DNA of 64,000 nt from Fuscovulum sp. (lineage in GTDB: Bacteria > Pseudomonadota > Alphaproteobacteria > Rhodobacterales > Rhodobacteraceae): NCBI GenBank assembly GCA_035192965.1, contig CP136571.1, forward strand, positions 2,932,501 through 2,996,500, read 5' to 3'. The translations under genes were made by a program, and so were the position numbers. The notes under the pieces were generated by a model. That model did not search any database, had not been told where the DNA came from, and saw nothing but the letters and a program-made list of their open reading frames with translations. Positions 35,620 through 43,779 of this stretch are shown here, piece after piece. Position 1 is the first letter of the stretch. Each line of letters begins with the position of its first letter.

Positions 35620-36312
35620 ATGATGACCCGGCAACTCTTCGCCGAAGCCTTAGGCACGTTCTGGCTCGTTCTTGGCGGCTGCGGCAGCGCCGTGCTTGCA
35701 GCCGCCTTCCCCGAGGTCGGCATCGGCTTGCTTGGCGTCTCGCTCGCCTTCGGCCTAACGGTCCTGACCATGGCCTATGCAGTGGGCGGCATCTCGGGCG
35801 GTCATTTCAACCCGGCGGTCAGCCTCGGTCTCGCGCTGGCCGGGCGGTTCGAAATGCGCAACCTCCTCCCCTACTGGCTCGCACAGGTGGCGGGTGCCAT
35901 CGCCGCGGCAGCGGTGCTCTACGTCATCGTTGCTGGAAAGGCAGACTTTGCCGGCGTGGGTGGTTTCGCCGCGAACGGATATGGCGCGGCCTCACCGGGC
36001 GGGTTCGGGTTGACCTCGGCCCTGGTGACCGAGGTGGTGATGACTGCCTTTTTCCTGATCGTCATTCTGGGCGTAACTGAAAAATCAGCCCCGGCAGGCT
36101 TCGCCCCCATCGCAATCGGGCTATGCCTGACGCTGATTCACCTCATCTCGATCCCCGTCACCAACACTTCGGTCAATCCGGCACGGTCCACGGGGGTGGC
36201 GCTTTTCGCAGACGGTCCGGCACTGGCGCAACTTTGGCTCTTCTGGGTCGCGCCATTGACAGGAGCAGCCGTCGGCGCAGGAATCTGGAGGGTACTGTTC
36301 GCGGATGACTGA
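35620..36312 (+). CDS. aqpZ: Aquaporin Z
   Basis: The 230-residue, six-helix channel has both NPA boxes ([10 protein letters not shown] and TSVNPARS) and the narrow AqpZ-type selectivity positions around [16 protein letters not shown]. It lets water through the inner membrane. The second NPA is followed by [11 protein letters not shown], typical of AqpZ rather than GlpF. It starts at ATGATG after AGGAAG; either Met may be used. Convergent with the CPBP protease gene with a 24-base gap. Confidence 0.93.
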   Translation: MMTRQLFAEALGTFWLVLGGCGSAVLAAAFPEVGIGLLGVSLAFGLTVLTMAYAVGGISGGHFNPAVSLGLALAGRFEMRNLLPYWLAQVAGAIAAAAVLYVIVAGKADFAGVGGFAANGYGAASPGGFGLTSALVTEVVMTAFFLIVILGVTEKSAPAGFAPIAIGLCLTLIHLISIPVTNTSVNPARSTGVALFADGPALAQLWLFWVAPLTGAAVGAGIWRVLFADD

Positions 36313-36336
36313 CCTAGCCAACCGGCATTCACTTGG

Positions 36337-37125
36337 TCAGGTTTCCGGCCTTACATGCGTCTGTCCGATATTCCGCATCAGCCAGACCCCATAGATCGCG
36401 TTTGGCAGCACAAGAAGAATTGGCAGGAATTGCGTCAGGTCCGAACCGGCGGCAGGCGTCACTGCCTCCACCGGAAGCGTGCCTTCGGAGGCTACATTCC
36501 CAACTGCCCCGGACAGAACAAAGGTCGCGAAATCCCACAGCGCGTGCACGATGATCGGCGGCCAAAGTGAACCGGTCCGCAACCGAAGCGCGATAAACAC
36601 AATCCCGCTGAGAAAGGCCGCGCAGGATTGCAGCAGCGCCGCCCACAGATTGCCGGTGACAAAGACATTCAGGCTGTGCATCGCGCCGAACGCGACCGAT
36701 GTCAGCAACACCGCAGGCCAGATCGAAACCGAATGGCGGAACGCCTGCAAAAGCGCACCGCGCAACATCAGCTCCTCCGAAAAACCGACAAGCATTGTGT
36801 TGAATAGAATGATCAGCAGCGTCGTAGCGGGCGGCAGGCCAAAGACTGTGGCCGTGCCAAAGGCCACGACGATGTAAATCATCGGCAACCAGGTCAGCCG
36901 CCAAGCCCGCACCTCTGGCCACCGGTTCAGCGCGACGTCATGCCAGCCCTGCCAAAGGACAACGCCAAGGATGAAACCGCCGGCGGCCAGCCAGCCCCAG
37001 CCGATGCCACTTTTCACACTGCTCGCAAGGTCCGTTTCGCCCCCGCTCGTCATATTCCCGACGATGATCGTGATTGCCAGCCAGCAACCAAAGGCGATCA
37101 GTGCAAGTGCAAGCCGTCTGTTCAT
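36337..37125 (-). CDS. CPBP family intramembrane metalloprotease
   Basis: The 262-residue membrane protein has the CPBP (Abi/CAAX prenyl protease-like) motifs: EExxxR as SEELMLRG, FGAMHSLN with a catalytic His, and VHALWDF. These glutamic/metallo membrane proteases process peptides or prenylated proteins in some bacteria. The substrate here is unknown. The start at 37125 follows AAAGGACTG; the longer frame to 37179 is less likely. Confidence 0.88.
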   Translation of the reverse strand: MNRRLALALIAFGCWLAITIIVGNMTSGGETDLASSVKSGIGWGWLAAGGFILGVVLWQGWHDVALNRWPEVRAWRLTWLPMIYIVVAFGTATVFGLPPATTLLIILFNTMLVGFSEELMLRGALLQAFRHSVSIWPAVLLTSVAFGAMHSLNVFVTGNLWAALLQSCAAFLSGIVFIALRLRTGSLWPPIIVHALWDFATFVLSGAVGNVASEGTLPVEAVTPAAGSDLTQFLPILLVLPNAIYGVWLMRNIGQTHVRPET

Positions 37126-37341
37126 CGACACAGTCCTTTCGCAATCGTCCTGCATATCCTTTGCCGGACCCAGGGGCATCGAGCAACACTACCCGCAAGT
37201 CTGCCGCGCAATATCCGCAACGCGAAACCGGATAGCGACAGACAAGCCCCCTGCCTTCGTCTTTCGGATAGTGCGGGAAACATATCAGCGGAATAGTGAT
37301 CGCACGGCCCCTTCGATCACCCCGGAAAAACGGAGATGAAC

Positions 37342-38325
37342 ATGCCCCTCGTCCGTGCCCTGTCGCCTCTGTTCGCTGTCGCCATGGCCCTCATCCTCGC
37401 ATCACCCGGCACCGGACAAACCCAGCAAACCGAAACGGTCACCGCCACGGCAGCAGCCGCAGGAACCGTGATCAAGGGCAGCATCCGGGGCGACGACAGC
37501 ATTGACTATCTGGTTTCGGCCGAGTCAGGCCAGCGTCTCTCGGTCGATCTCTCTGCCTCCAACACCAGCCTCTATTTCAACATTCTGCCCCAAGGTTCGG
37601 ATGAAGCGATCTTCATCGGTTCGACGTCCGGCACCGTTGCAGACATCCCTGTCCCAGCGACGGCCACCTATGTGATCCGTGTCTACCTCATGCGGAGTGC
37701 CGCGCGGCAGGACGAGCGCGCGGACTACGTTCTGGGGATCGGTCTTTACGGTGCGGATTTTGCAGACGGTCTTGCGGGCGGGCCGGACTGGTGGGCCGTC
37801 GCAGGCCTGACCGAAGGGGCGCTGAACATCCGGTCTGGCCCGGACTCGCGCTATCCAGTTGTCGGCAAGGCACAAAACGGAGAGGTGATGCAGAACCGCG
37901 GCTGCCGCCTGACCCGTGGTACACGTTGGTGCAGCATCCGGGTGGACGGCTCAGGTGTCCAAGGCTGGGTGGTGGGAACATTCCTCGCGGAAGCGGCCGC
38001 TCCCGCGAAGCCCGAGATGCCGGAGGGGGGGCCAATCGGCAACGGCACGCCCTTCGACGCGACGGGCGTTGTCAACTGCGCCCTCATGCTGGACGAGGCA
38101 ATGCGCACCTGCCCGTTTGGTGTCGTGCGCGAAGGTCCAGGCAATGCCGGCGTCTGGATCGCGCTTGGCGACGGCAGGGAACGGGCGATCCTGTTCGAGG
38201 GCGGCATCCCAGTCTCGGCCAATGCCGACCTGCCGCTCAGCTATGAAAAGTCGGGTGATCAATTCACGGTAACCGTTGGCCAGGAGCGCTATGTCTTCCC
38301 CGAGGCACTCGTCACGGGCGGCTGA
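37342..38325 (+). CDS. Exported SH3-domain protein
   Basis: The 327-residue protein has a signal peptide (VRALSPLFAVAMALILASPGTGQ), a first beta domain (residues about 30-140, VIKGSIRGDDSIDYLVSAESGQRLSVDL, resembling pre-peptidase C-terminal/PPC domains) and a bacterial SH3 domain (GALNIRSGPDSRYPVVGKAQNGEVMQNRGCRLTRGTRWCSIRV...GWVVGTFL). A C-terminal domain follows (VNCALMLDEAMRTCPFGVVREGPGNAGVWIALGDG). It is probably a periplasmic binding or cell-wall protein. ATG 37342 is chosen because GGAG lies six bases upstream; the ATG at 37336 would touch it. Confidence 0.82.
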   Translation: MPLVRALSPLFAVAMALILASPGTGQTQQTETVTATAAAAGTVIKGSIRGDDSIDYLVSAESGQRLSVDLSASNTSLYFNILPQGSDEAIFIGSTSGTVADIPVPATATYVIRVYLMRSAARQDERADYVLGIGLYGADFADGLAGGPDWWAVAGLTEGALNIRSGPDSRYPVVGKAQNGEVMQNRGCRLTRGTRWCSIRVDGSGVQGWVVGTFLAEAAAPAKPEMPEGGPIGNGTPFDATGVVNCALMLDEAMRTCPFGVVREGPGNAGVWIALGDGRERAILFEGGIPVSANADLPLSYEKSGDQFTVTVGQERYVFPEALVTGG

Positions 38326-39189
38326 TCCTGCCGGACATAGCAATCATTCGGGCGGTGCCTCTTCTGGCACTTTCCCTGACATGAGAGAGCAACCACGCAC
38401 GGAATGTGCCTCGATCGAGAGAACTGTTTTCTGCTGATTGCGCAGCACTTGTCTGCCGGGCAATCGAAACCCGCTGATGGGCGACCAGCCGCATCGTTCC
38501 TCCCGGGTGTACAGAACTGCCTATGGTTGAATGAAGTGACACAGTACTCGGTCAGGAGCGGCAATCGAACCGCAGCCTTGGATCGGGCTAGAAAGCAGAC
38601 ATTTCTCCATTGCAAAGCAAGAGCCGGTCCCCGCCCATTGCGCAGAGAAGGGCGCTTACGGCCCATAGCAGACGGTCGAGCGGAAGGATTTCAGTGGCAG
38701 TTTTGTGAAAGCTTGGCATGTGGTCGCCCCCTGCGTTTAATGCTTGAGGATGCGGAACTAGAAGCCAACATTGAAAACTCTTAAGTATATAAATTTATTA
38801 TATTTAATTTGAAATATCGAAGATTGCCGTCAGTCCCACGATCGTTGCACCCGGCTTTTGGCGTTAAGACCGGGTACATTTTTGTCTCAATGGAAACGTG
38901 ATTGATCCATAGGCTCAGCGAGGGATGCCCAAGCCGCTCATGTTGTCCCGCATAGTGCGGGTCGCCTTCCACGTTTCTGCATCTGCCACATCGCCTGGCA
39001 ACCGAAGTGGCTGTCAGGCATTGGGGCTATGAAGCAGATGGCGGGCGTGTCAACCAGACCCGACGGCATGGGGAACAGGGTGGTTTTTCTGGTCTCCTGC
39101 CCTGACCAACGCAATGGTAGCCGAGCCTTTGTCCCGTCCGTCCGTTGTCTGTTTCACCCGCCCGATCTGCAAGATCGGGCGGGTGCCGG
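38326..39189. other. Gene-poor stretch
   Basis: No gene is supported in these 864 bases. Open frames on both strands (for example 38404-38784) have no ribosome site and no family resemblance. A short AT-rich patch lies at 38780-38815. The composition differs from neighbours, and the stretch may be relic or horizontally acquired DNA. A strong hairpin is at its right end. Confidence 0.45.
39155..39185 (-). terminator. Strong hairpin after the small PRC-barrel gene
   Basis: A perfect 13-bp stem (CACCCGCCCGATC / GATCGGGCGGGTG) with a five-base loop lies four bases past the stop codon of the gene at 39190. There is no clear T tract on either strand, so it may be a 3' stabiliser rather than a canonical terminator. 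Confidence 0.55.
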
Positions 39190-39486
39190 TCAGTGATGAT
39201 GCTCGGGCATCCGGCTAAGTTCATCCTTGGTGTGATTGCTTGTGGCGTGGACGGTGCCGCTCTCGTCGCGCATGAAGGCTAGCTCGCTTGTCATCAGGGC
39301 AACTGGTTTCGCGCCGATGCCCAGAAAACCGCCGACATCGACGATGACCTGCGATCCGGCGCCGACACCATGAAGATGCGAAACAGTGCCGATTTTCTCA
39401 TCATCGCGGCCATAGACTGCAGCATCGGAAATGATGTCGTCGGTCAGTTCGGCATCAGCAAGACGTGTGTGGGTGGAATGGTCCAT
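39190..39486 (-). CDS. PRC-barrel domain stress-type protein
   Basis: The 98-residue cytoplasmic protein has one PRC-barrel: DAAVYGRDDEKIGTVSHLHG, then VIVDVGGFLGIGAKPVALMTSEL. PRC barrels bind RNA, photosynthetic reaction centre H subunit-like partners or stress complexes. It is the single-domain cousin of the exported two-domain protein at 47896, sharing the VDVGGFLGxG motif. GAGGAG precedes the ATG at 39486. A likely EcfG promoter lies directly upstream. Confidence 0.85.
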   Translation of the reverse strand: MDHSTHTRLADAELTDDIISDAAVYGRDDEKIGTVSHLHGVGAGSQVIVDVGGFLGIGAKPVALMTSELAFMRDESGTVHATSNHTKDELSRMPEHHH

Positions 39487-39534
39487 GAGTTTCGATCTCC
39501 TCAAACGGATCCGAGCAATTGCGCTCAGAGGACC

Positions 39535-39559
39535 AACCCGCAGAACGTGTCCGGGTTCC
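39535..39559 (-). promoter_or_regulatory. EcfG-type (general stress response) promoter of the PRC-barrel gene
   Basis: On the minus strand GGAAC, exactly 16 bases, GGTT (the -10 differs from CGTT at one base). Expected transcription start is about 40 bases before the ATG at 39486. It is back to back with the plus-strand promoter at 39583. Confidence 0.65.
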
Positions 39560-39582
39560 TTGGATCGGTAGTCCGGCTTGCG

Positions 39583-39607
39583 GGAACCATCATCGCCCTC
39601 CTGCGTT
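39583..39607 (+). promoter_or_regulatory. EcfG-type promoter of the oxidase operon
   Basis: GGAAC, exactly 16 bases, CGTT: a full match to the alphaproteobacterial EcfG consensus, about 83 bases before the GTG start at 39690. It is 24 bases from the divergent promoter at 39535. Confidence 0.72.
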
Positions 39608-39689
39608 TAAAAACATTCGCATTTCGGGTTCTGGCTCGGAAATCCATGCCATCCGCCGGGTCAAGCCGGAACCAAGAAAAGAGGTCACC

Positions 39690-41051
39690 GTGCGAGTTTT
39701 TCTGCTTTCCCTTGCCGCCATCTGCCTGCTGGCGGGCATTCTTCTTTACTCGCAATGGGGCGAGACAGCGACGGTTGCGGAAGAGCAGGGCTACGGCACG
39801 AGCCCCACCTTGCCGGAACCCAACGCAACATTGATCCCTACGGTCAACATAGCGCCTGCAACGACTTGGCCCGAGGGTGCGACACCTGAGGCCGCCGAGG
39901 GATTCACGGTGGTTCGTTTTGCTGGCGGTCTTGACCACCCGCGGTGGCTACACGTCCTGCCGAACGGCGACGTGCTTGTTGCTGAAACAAATGCACCGGC
40001 AAAGCCACCGGGGGAGTTCAGCCTGCGGGGATGGGTGATGAGCAAGGTGATGGCCAAGGCCGGCGCGAGGGTCCCAAGCGCCAACCGCATCACTTTGCTG
40101 CGCGATGCAGACGGGGACGGGGTTGCTGAGATATCCTCGACCTTTCTTGAAAACCTGAACTCACCCTTCGGGATGGCTCTGGTCGGATCAACGCTCTACG
40201 TGGCCAACACTGACGCCATCGTTGCCTTCCCCTACACGACCGATGCGACACAGATCACAGAACCAGGCACCGTCATTGCCCCGCTGCCTGCTGGGCCAAT
40301 CAATCATCATTGGACGAAGGACATCATTGCCAGCCCCGATGGCGGTACATTGTACGCGACCGTTGGCTCTAACAGCAATGTCGGCGAGAACGGAATGGAG
40401 AACGAGGAAAGCCGTGCCGCCGTGCTGGAGGTAGACGTGGCTACGGGCGCCACCCGTGTCTTCGCCTCGGGTATCCGCAATCCGAATGGCCTGTCCTGGC
40501 AGCCTGACAGCGGTGCCTTATGGGTGGCCGTGAACGAACGCGACGAGATCGGCAGCGACCTTGTGCCCGATTACATGACCTCGGTGCAGGACGGTGGGTT
40601 CTATGGCTGGCCGTACAGCTATTACGGTCAAACCGTCGACACGCGGGTTGACCCGCCGCGCCCCGATCTGGTGGCCGCGGCGATCAGCCCCGACTATGCA
40701 CTGGGGGCCCACACCGCACCCCTCGGGCTGACTTTCAATGACCGCGACCTGTTTCCCCCACGCTACGCGAACGGAGCATTCGTGGGGCAGCATGGGTCTT
40801 GGAACCGAACCCCGATTGCGGGCTACCGCGTGATCTTCGTGCCGTTCGCGGATGGCTTGCCCGCAGGCCCGCCCGAACCCATCCTGACCGGCTTCGTTGA
40901 TGCCGATCAAAAGGCCATGGGCCGCCCTGTCGGCGTGGCCTTCGATACGTCAGGCGCGCTGCTGGTCGCGGATGACGTCGGTAACATCATCTGGCGGGTT
41001 TCACCGACGGATACGGCTGTCGATCCGGTCCAATCAGCGCCCGCTCCCTGA
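39690..41051 (+). CDS. Sorbosone dehydrogenase-like beta-propeller protein
   Basis: The 453-residue protein has an N-terminal signal/anchor helix (VFLLSLAAICLLAGILLYS) and a soluble six-bladed propeller of the L-sorbosone dehydrogenase/PQQ-like group: FAGGLDHPRWLHVLPNGDVLVAET, FGMALVGSTLYVANTDAIVAFPY, NPNGLSWQPDSGALWVAVNERDEIG, AFVGQHGSWNR and PVGVAFDTSGALLVADDVGNIIWRV. Similar proteins oxidise sugars or alcohols with PQQ in the periplasm; a cofactor is not visible. The GTG start follows AGAGG. As first gene of an oxidase operon it could feed electrons to it, but there is no cytochrome c domain. The EcfG promoter is 83 bases upstream. Confidence 0.78.
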   Translation: MRVFLLSLAAICLLAGILLYSQWGETATVAEEQGYGTSPTLPEPNATLIPTVNIAPATTWPEGATPEAAEGFTVVRFAGGLDHPRWLHVLPNGDVLVAETNAPAKPPGEFSLRGWVMSKVMAKAGARVPSANRITLLRDADGDGVAEISSTFLENLNSPFGMALVGSTLYVANTDAIVAFPYTTDATQITEPGTVIAPLPAGPINHHWTKDIIASPDGGTLYATVGSNSNVGENGMENEESRAAVLEVDVATGATRVFASGIRNPNGLSWQPDSGALWVAVNERDEIGSDLVPDYMTSVQDGGFYGWPYSYYGQTVDTRVDPPRPDLVAAAISPDYALGAHTAPLGLTFNDRDLFPPRYANGAFVGQHGSWNRTPIAGYRVIFVPFADGLPAGPPEPILTGFVDADQKAMGRPVGVAFDTSGALLVADDVGNIIWRVSPTDTAVDPVQSAPAP

Positions 41052-41078
41052 TCATGTTTGCTTGAAAGGCAGAACAAG

Positions 41079-41294
41079 ATGTCCGCACCACAGACAAACA
41101 TCGAAAAGCAGAAAAAGCGGCACAAGGGCCCGCTAATCGGAATGGCACTGGCTGTGGTCTTCGGGGTCGGCTTGATCTTCTTCTGGTTGATGGACGAAGC
41201 GGCGGACGGGCAATCACCCCTTGATCCAGAGCCCGCATCAGAAGCTACCACAGCACCACAGGCGGGAGCCGCGCCAACCGGGAACACGCCGTGA
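41079..41294 (+). CDS. Small single-span membrane protein of the oxidase operon
   Basis: The 71-residue protein has a basic N-terminus (EKQKKRHKGP), one transmembrane segment (IGMALAVVFGVGLIFFWLM) and an acidic Ala/Pro-rich tail. It could be a small accessory subunit (oxidase subunit IV-like). AAAGG precedes the ATG at 41079. Its stop is GTGA-linked to a 22-aa ORF (41291-41359), itself ATGA-linked to a 12-aa ORF (41356-41394) that overlaps the ctaG GTG start. This chain of couplings is unusual. Confidence 0.65.
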   Translation: MSAPQTNIEKQKKRHKGPLIGMALAVVFGVGLIFFWLMDEAADGQSPLDPEPASEATTAPQAGAAPTGNTP

Positions 41295-41390
41295 CAGGAA
41301 CGGTCCAATTCAGACCGGGCGCATTTCCGAACACTTGGAGAATGGGGCTGTTCTCATGAAACGCGCCACGCGTCTTGTCGTGACCTTGCC

Positions 41391-42089
41391 GTGACTGCGT
41401 GGTTGGGCACTTATTGCGGGCCCGCACCGATACCGGCCGATCTCATGTTGCGCTGGAACTTTGACCCGCTTGCACTGGCCGTGCTGGTCGTGCTGGCAAT
41501 ATGGGCCGTGCGCAGCCAATCCGGCTGGGCTGCGGTAGTCGTGCTTGCCTTCGCCTTCCTGTCGCCGCTTTGCGCCCTGTCGTCAGCGCTGTTCTCGGCG
41601 CGCGTGGTGCATCATGTGTTGCTCGTTGTGGTGGCCGCCCCACTGCTTTCGTTGGCGCGCCCTGCTCGGGCAGGGTCGGGCGTCGCGATGCCCTTTGTAC
41701 TGGCGACCAGCGTGCTTTGGCTGTGGCACATCCCTTACGCTTACGATGCCGCGTTGGGGCACATGGGTCTGTATTGGGTCATGCAGGCAAGCCTGTTCGG
41801 TACCGCTGTATGGTTCTGGCGCGCGGCGTTCTCGCAGCCGGACGGGTCAGGGGCGGGGTGGGTGTTCCTCGCATACCTAGCGATGGGAATGTTGGGGGCG
41901 CTGCTCACGTTTGCACCTTCGGCGCTGTATATCACGCATGCCACAGCGCCTCTGTCCTGGGGACTTGCGCCCCTGCAAGACCAGCAACTCGGCGGTCTGA
42001 TCATGTGGATGCCTTCGGGCCTGTTGTTTGGGGTCTGGGGGGCGATGCTCGCCCGCCGGGCCTGGCGCGGTATGGGAGAGGCAACATGA
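41391..42089 (+). CDS. ctaG: Cytochrome oxidase assembly protein (CtaG/caa3 type)
   Basis: The 232-residue, seven-helix membrane protein has the caa3_CtaG pattern: YCGPAPIPADLMLRWNFDPLALAVL at the start, HHVLLVVVAAPLLSL, WLWHIPYAYDAAL, FAPSALYITHA and DQQLGGLIMWMPSGLL (with His and Asp/Glu that may bind Cu). It helps insert Cu into oxidase subunits. The start is GTG at 41391, overlapping a 12-aa ORF as GTGA. It shares an ATGA overlap with the following gene. Confidence 0.85.
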   Translation: MTAWLGTYCGPAPIPADLMLRWNFDPLALAVLVVLAIWAVRSQSGWAAVVVLAFAFLSPLCALSSALFSARVVHHVLLVVVAAPLLSLARPARAGSGVAMPFVLATSVLWLWHIPYAYDAALGHMGLYWVMQASLFGTAVWFWRAAFSQPDGSGAGWVFLAYLAMGMLGALLTFAPSALYITHATAPLSWGLAPLQDQQLGGLIMWMPSGLLFGVWGAMLARRAWRGMGEAT

Positions 42090-42595
42090 CCTCGCTCGAA
42101 GAGCTGGTCCCGCATCTGAAGGGGCTGCACCTCGGATTCATAGCCATCTGGGTGGCGGGGCTGGTCGCTTTGCCCCGGATGCTTGCGCGCCATGATCGGG
42201 CGATCTTGCAGGCAGAATTCGCGCAGATCCGCCGTGCGACGCATTTCGGGTATATCTGGGTCATTACTCCCGTCGCGATCCTGGCGATATTTACGGGATC
42301 GGCGTTGATCTTCGCCCGCGAAGTCTTCACCGCGTGGATTTTTGCAAAGCTCATCCTTGTCACAGGGCTTGTCGCCATACACGCATGGGTCGGCCACACG
42401 ATCATTGCCGTGGCCGAAACCGAAGGCACCCATGAACCGCCCGAGCCACTGGTTCCAACGATCCTCACATTAAGTCTGGTGGTCGGTGTCCTATGCCTTG
42501 TTCTGGCCAAGCCAGATCTGGGCAACCTGCCGATACCGTCGTGGCTTTTGCAACCTTTGGGCCGTCATTTGCCCTTTGATACCCCCAGACCATAG
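42086..42595 (+). CDS. CopD/HemJ-like membrane protein
   Basis: The 169-residue, four-helix protein (HLGFIAIWVAGLVALPRMLARHD, THFGYIWVITPVAILAIFTG, HAWVGHTIIAVAE) has the conserved His in the first and third helices of the HemJ/CopD superfamily. HemJ is protoporphyrinogen IX oxidase; CopD relatives carry copper. Either fits a haem-copper oxidase operon. The start overlaps the ctaG stop as ATGA. Its last 31 bases overlap the opposite-strand DUF2231 gene. Confidence 0.78.
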   Translation: MTSLEELVPHLKGLHLGFIAIWVAGLVALPRMLARHDRAILQAEFAQIRRATHFGYIWVITPVAILAIFTGSALIFAREVFTAWIFAKLILVTGLVAIHAWVGHTIIAVAETEGTHEPPEPLVPTILTLSLVVGVLCLVLAKPDLGNLPIPSWLLQPLGRHLPFDTPRP

Positions 42596-43086
42596 TCAAA
42601 AACGAGCTTTCCGCCATGCCAACCCGTAGCCGCCGCCACGAGGACCGCAAAGCCGGACATGAGGATGCCCCAGGGCAAAATGGCGGATTCATATCCGGTA
42701 AGCCGCCAGCCCCAATTCGGCCCCAGCAGAGACAACAGCATGATGGCAATGACGAAGTGCGTCCAGGCTGCGGCGCGGATGCGGATACCGGGGACCATCA
42801 GCAATTCCATGGTCCCGCTGGCGCCTGCCATAAGACCGAAAAGAAAAGCAGTACCCGTCGCCCAGAGCGCCGCCCAGGCCCAACGCTCCTGACCCGACCA
42901 CCAATAGAGCAAGTCCGCCCCAAAGGCACAAAACGTCAGGGCAACCGGAAAGGCCACGGTCATGGCATGCAGCGGATGGCCCCAGATCGCAAAGCGGCTT
43001 TCGGTTTCCTGAAAGGCGGGAACGTTGGTCACCGGGTCTTCGAACGGGGTAATGTCCTCTGCCCCTTGCGTCATCTTCTGTGTCAC
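42565..43086 (-). CDS. DUF2231 family membrane protein
   Basis: The 173-residue protein has four transmembrane helices: WGHPLHAMTVAFPVALTFCAFGADLLYW (with an N-terminal His), WALWATGTAFLFGLMAGASGTMEL, WTHFVIAIMLLSLLGPNWGW, ILMSGFAVLVAAATGWHGGKLVFDYGLG. The HP and WHGG motifs are DUF2231 marks, a group often next to cytochrome genes. GTG 43086 has AAGGAGCTTCCG upstream; an ATG at 43074 is the alternative. It is inserted in reverse inside the oxidase operon, convergent with the CopD-like gene and divergent from subunit II. Confidence 0.82.
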   Translation of the reverse strand: MTQKMTQGAEDITPFEDPVTNVPAFQETESRFAIWGHPLHAMTVAFPVALTFCAFGADLLYWWSGQERWAWAALWATGTAFLFGLMAGASGTMELLMVPGIRIRAAAWTHFVIAIMLLSLLGPNWGWRLTGYESAILPWGILMSGFAVLVAAATGWHGGKLVFDYGLGVSKGK

Positions 43087-43128
43087 CGGAAGCTCCTTCA
43101 AAGCGTTGCGCTTGGAGTAACGCTCCAG

Positions 43129-43779
43129 ATGACAACGGGTTGCGAGAAACAGCTGTCGATACTGCATCCTGCGGGACCAGCAGCCCGGACAATCGCTGAT
43201 CTATGGTGGATCATGCTGGCCTGCGGCGTTGCGATCTTTGCTTTGGTCATAGGTTTGCTGTTTGCCGCCTTGCGCCATAACGCCAGTCCGCCGGGCGAAA
43301 ATGCAGACCAGCGTGCAACGCGCGTCTGGATGTGGGGACTTGGTCTCGGCTTTCCACTGGTGACCCTTGCGGCGCTAACCATTTACGGACTGGTGATTGG
43401 CGAGCGGCTGATGCCACGAGATGCATCAGATCTTGTGACCGTTCAGGCCGAGGCGCGGCAATGGGCGTGGACGTTTCGATATGCTGGGGCTCCAGTTCCC
43501 GCAACGGAAGGTGTTCTACACATTCCTGCCGGCCGCCCAGTAAATGTCGAAATCACCAGCACCGACGTCATCCATTCTTTCTGGGTGCCACGCCTGGCGG
43601 GCAAACTTGATGCGGTCCCAGGCCATGTGAATGTGCTGCGGATCGAGGCTGCAAACCCGGGCATCTATGCGGGGCAAAGCGCAGAGTTCAGCGGGCGCGG
43701 CTACCGCGAGCATGTGTTTTCGGTGCAGGCGCATGACGAGGCATCTTGGGCCGCATTTTTGCGCGAAGCCACCCCATGA
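43129..43779 (+). CDS. Haem-copper oxidase subunit II without CuA ligands
   Basis: The 216-residue protein has two transmembrane helices (LWWIMLACGVAIFALVIGLLFA and GLGLGFPLVTLAALTIYGLVIG) and a cupredoxin domain with W-x-W-T-F (QWAWTFRYAG) and VIHSFWVPRLAGKLDAVPG. The CuA loop normally reads C-x3-C-x3-H-x2-M. Here the same spacing gives Ser184, Ser188, Tyr192 and His195, so CuA cannot be built; only His149 remains. Quinol oxidases lost CuA similarly. The ATG at 43129 is preceded by GGAG at a long distance; an upstream TTG (43066) would add a lipoprotein-like signal ending TTGC. ATGA overlap with subunit I. Confidence 0.82.
   Translation: MTTGCEKQLSILHPAGPAARTIADLWWIMLACGVAIFALVIGLLFAALRHNASPPGENADQRATRVWMWGLGLGFPLVTLAALTIYGLVIGERLMPRDASDLVTVQAEARQWAWTFRYAGAPVPATEGVLHIPAGRPVNVEITSTDVIHSFWVPRLAGKLDAVPGHVNVLRIEAANPGIYAGQSAEFSGRGYREHVFSVQAHDEASWAAFLREATP

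Noticed and set aside
38404..38784. 126-aa plus-strand frame in the gene-poor stretch
   Set aside because: It has no ribosome site, odd composition and no recognisable domain; a frame on the other strand overlaps it equally well.
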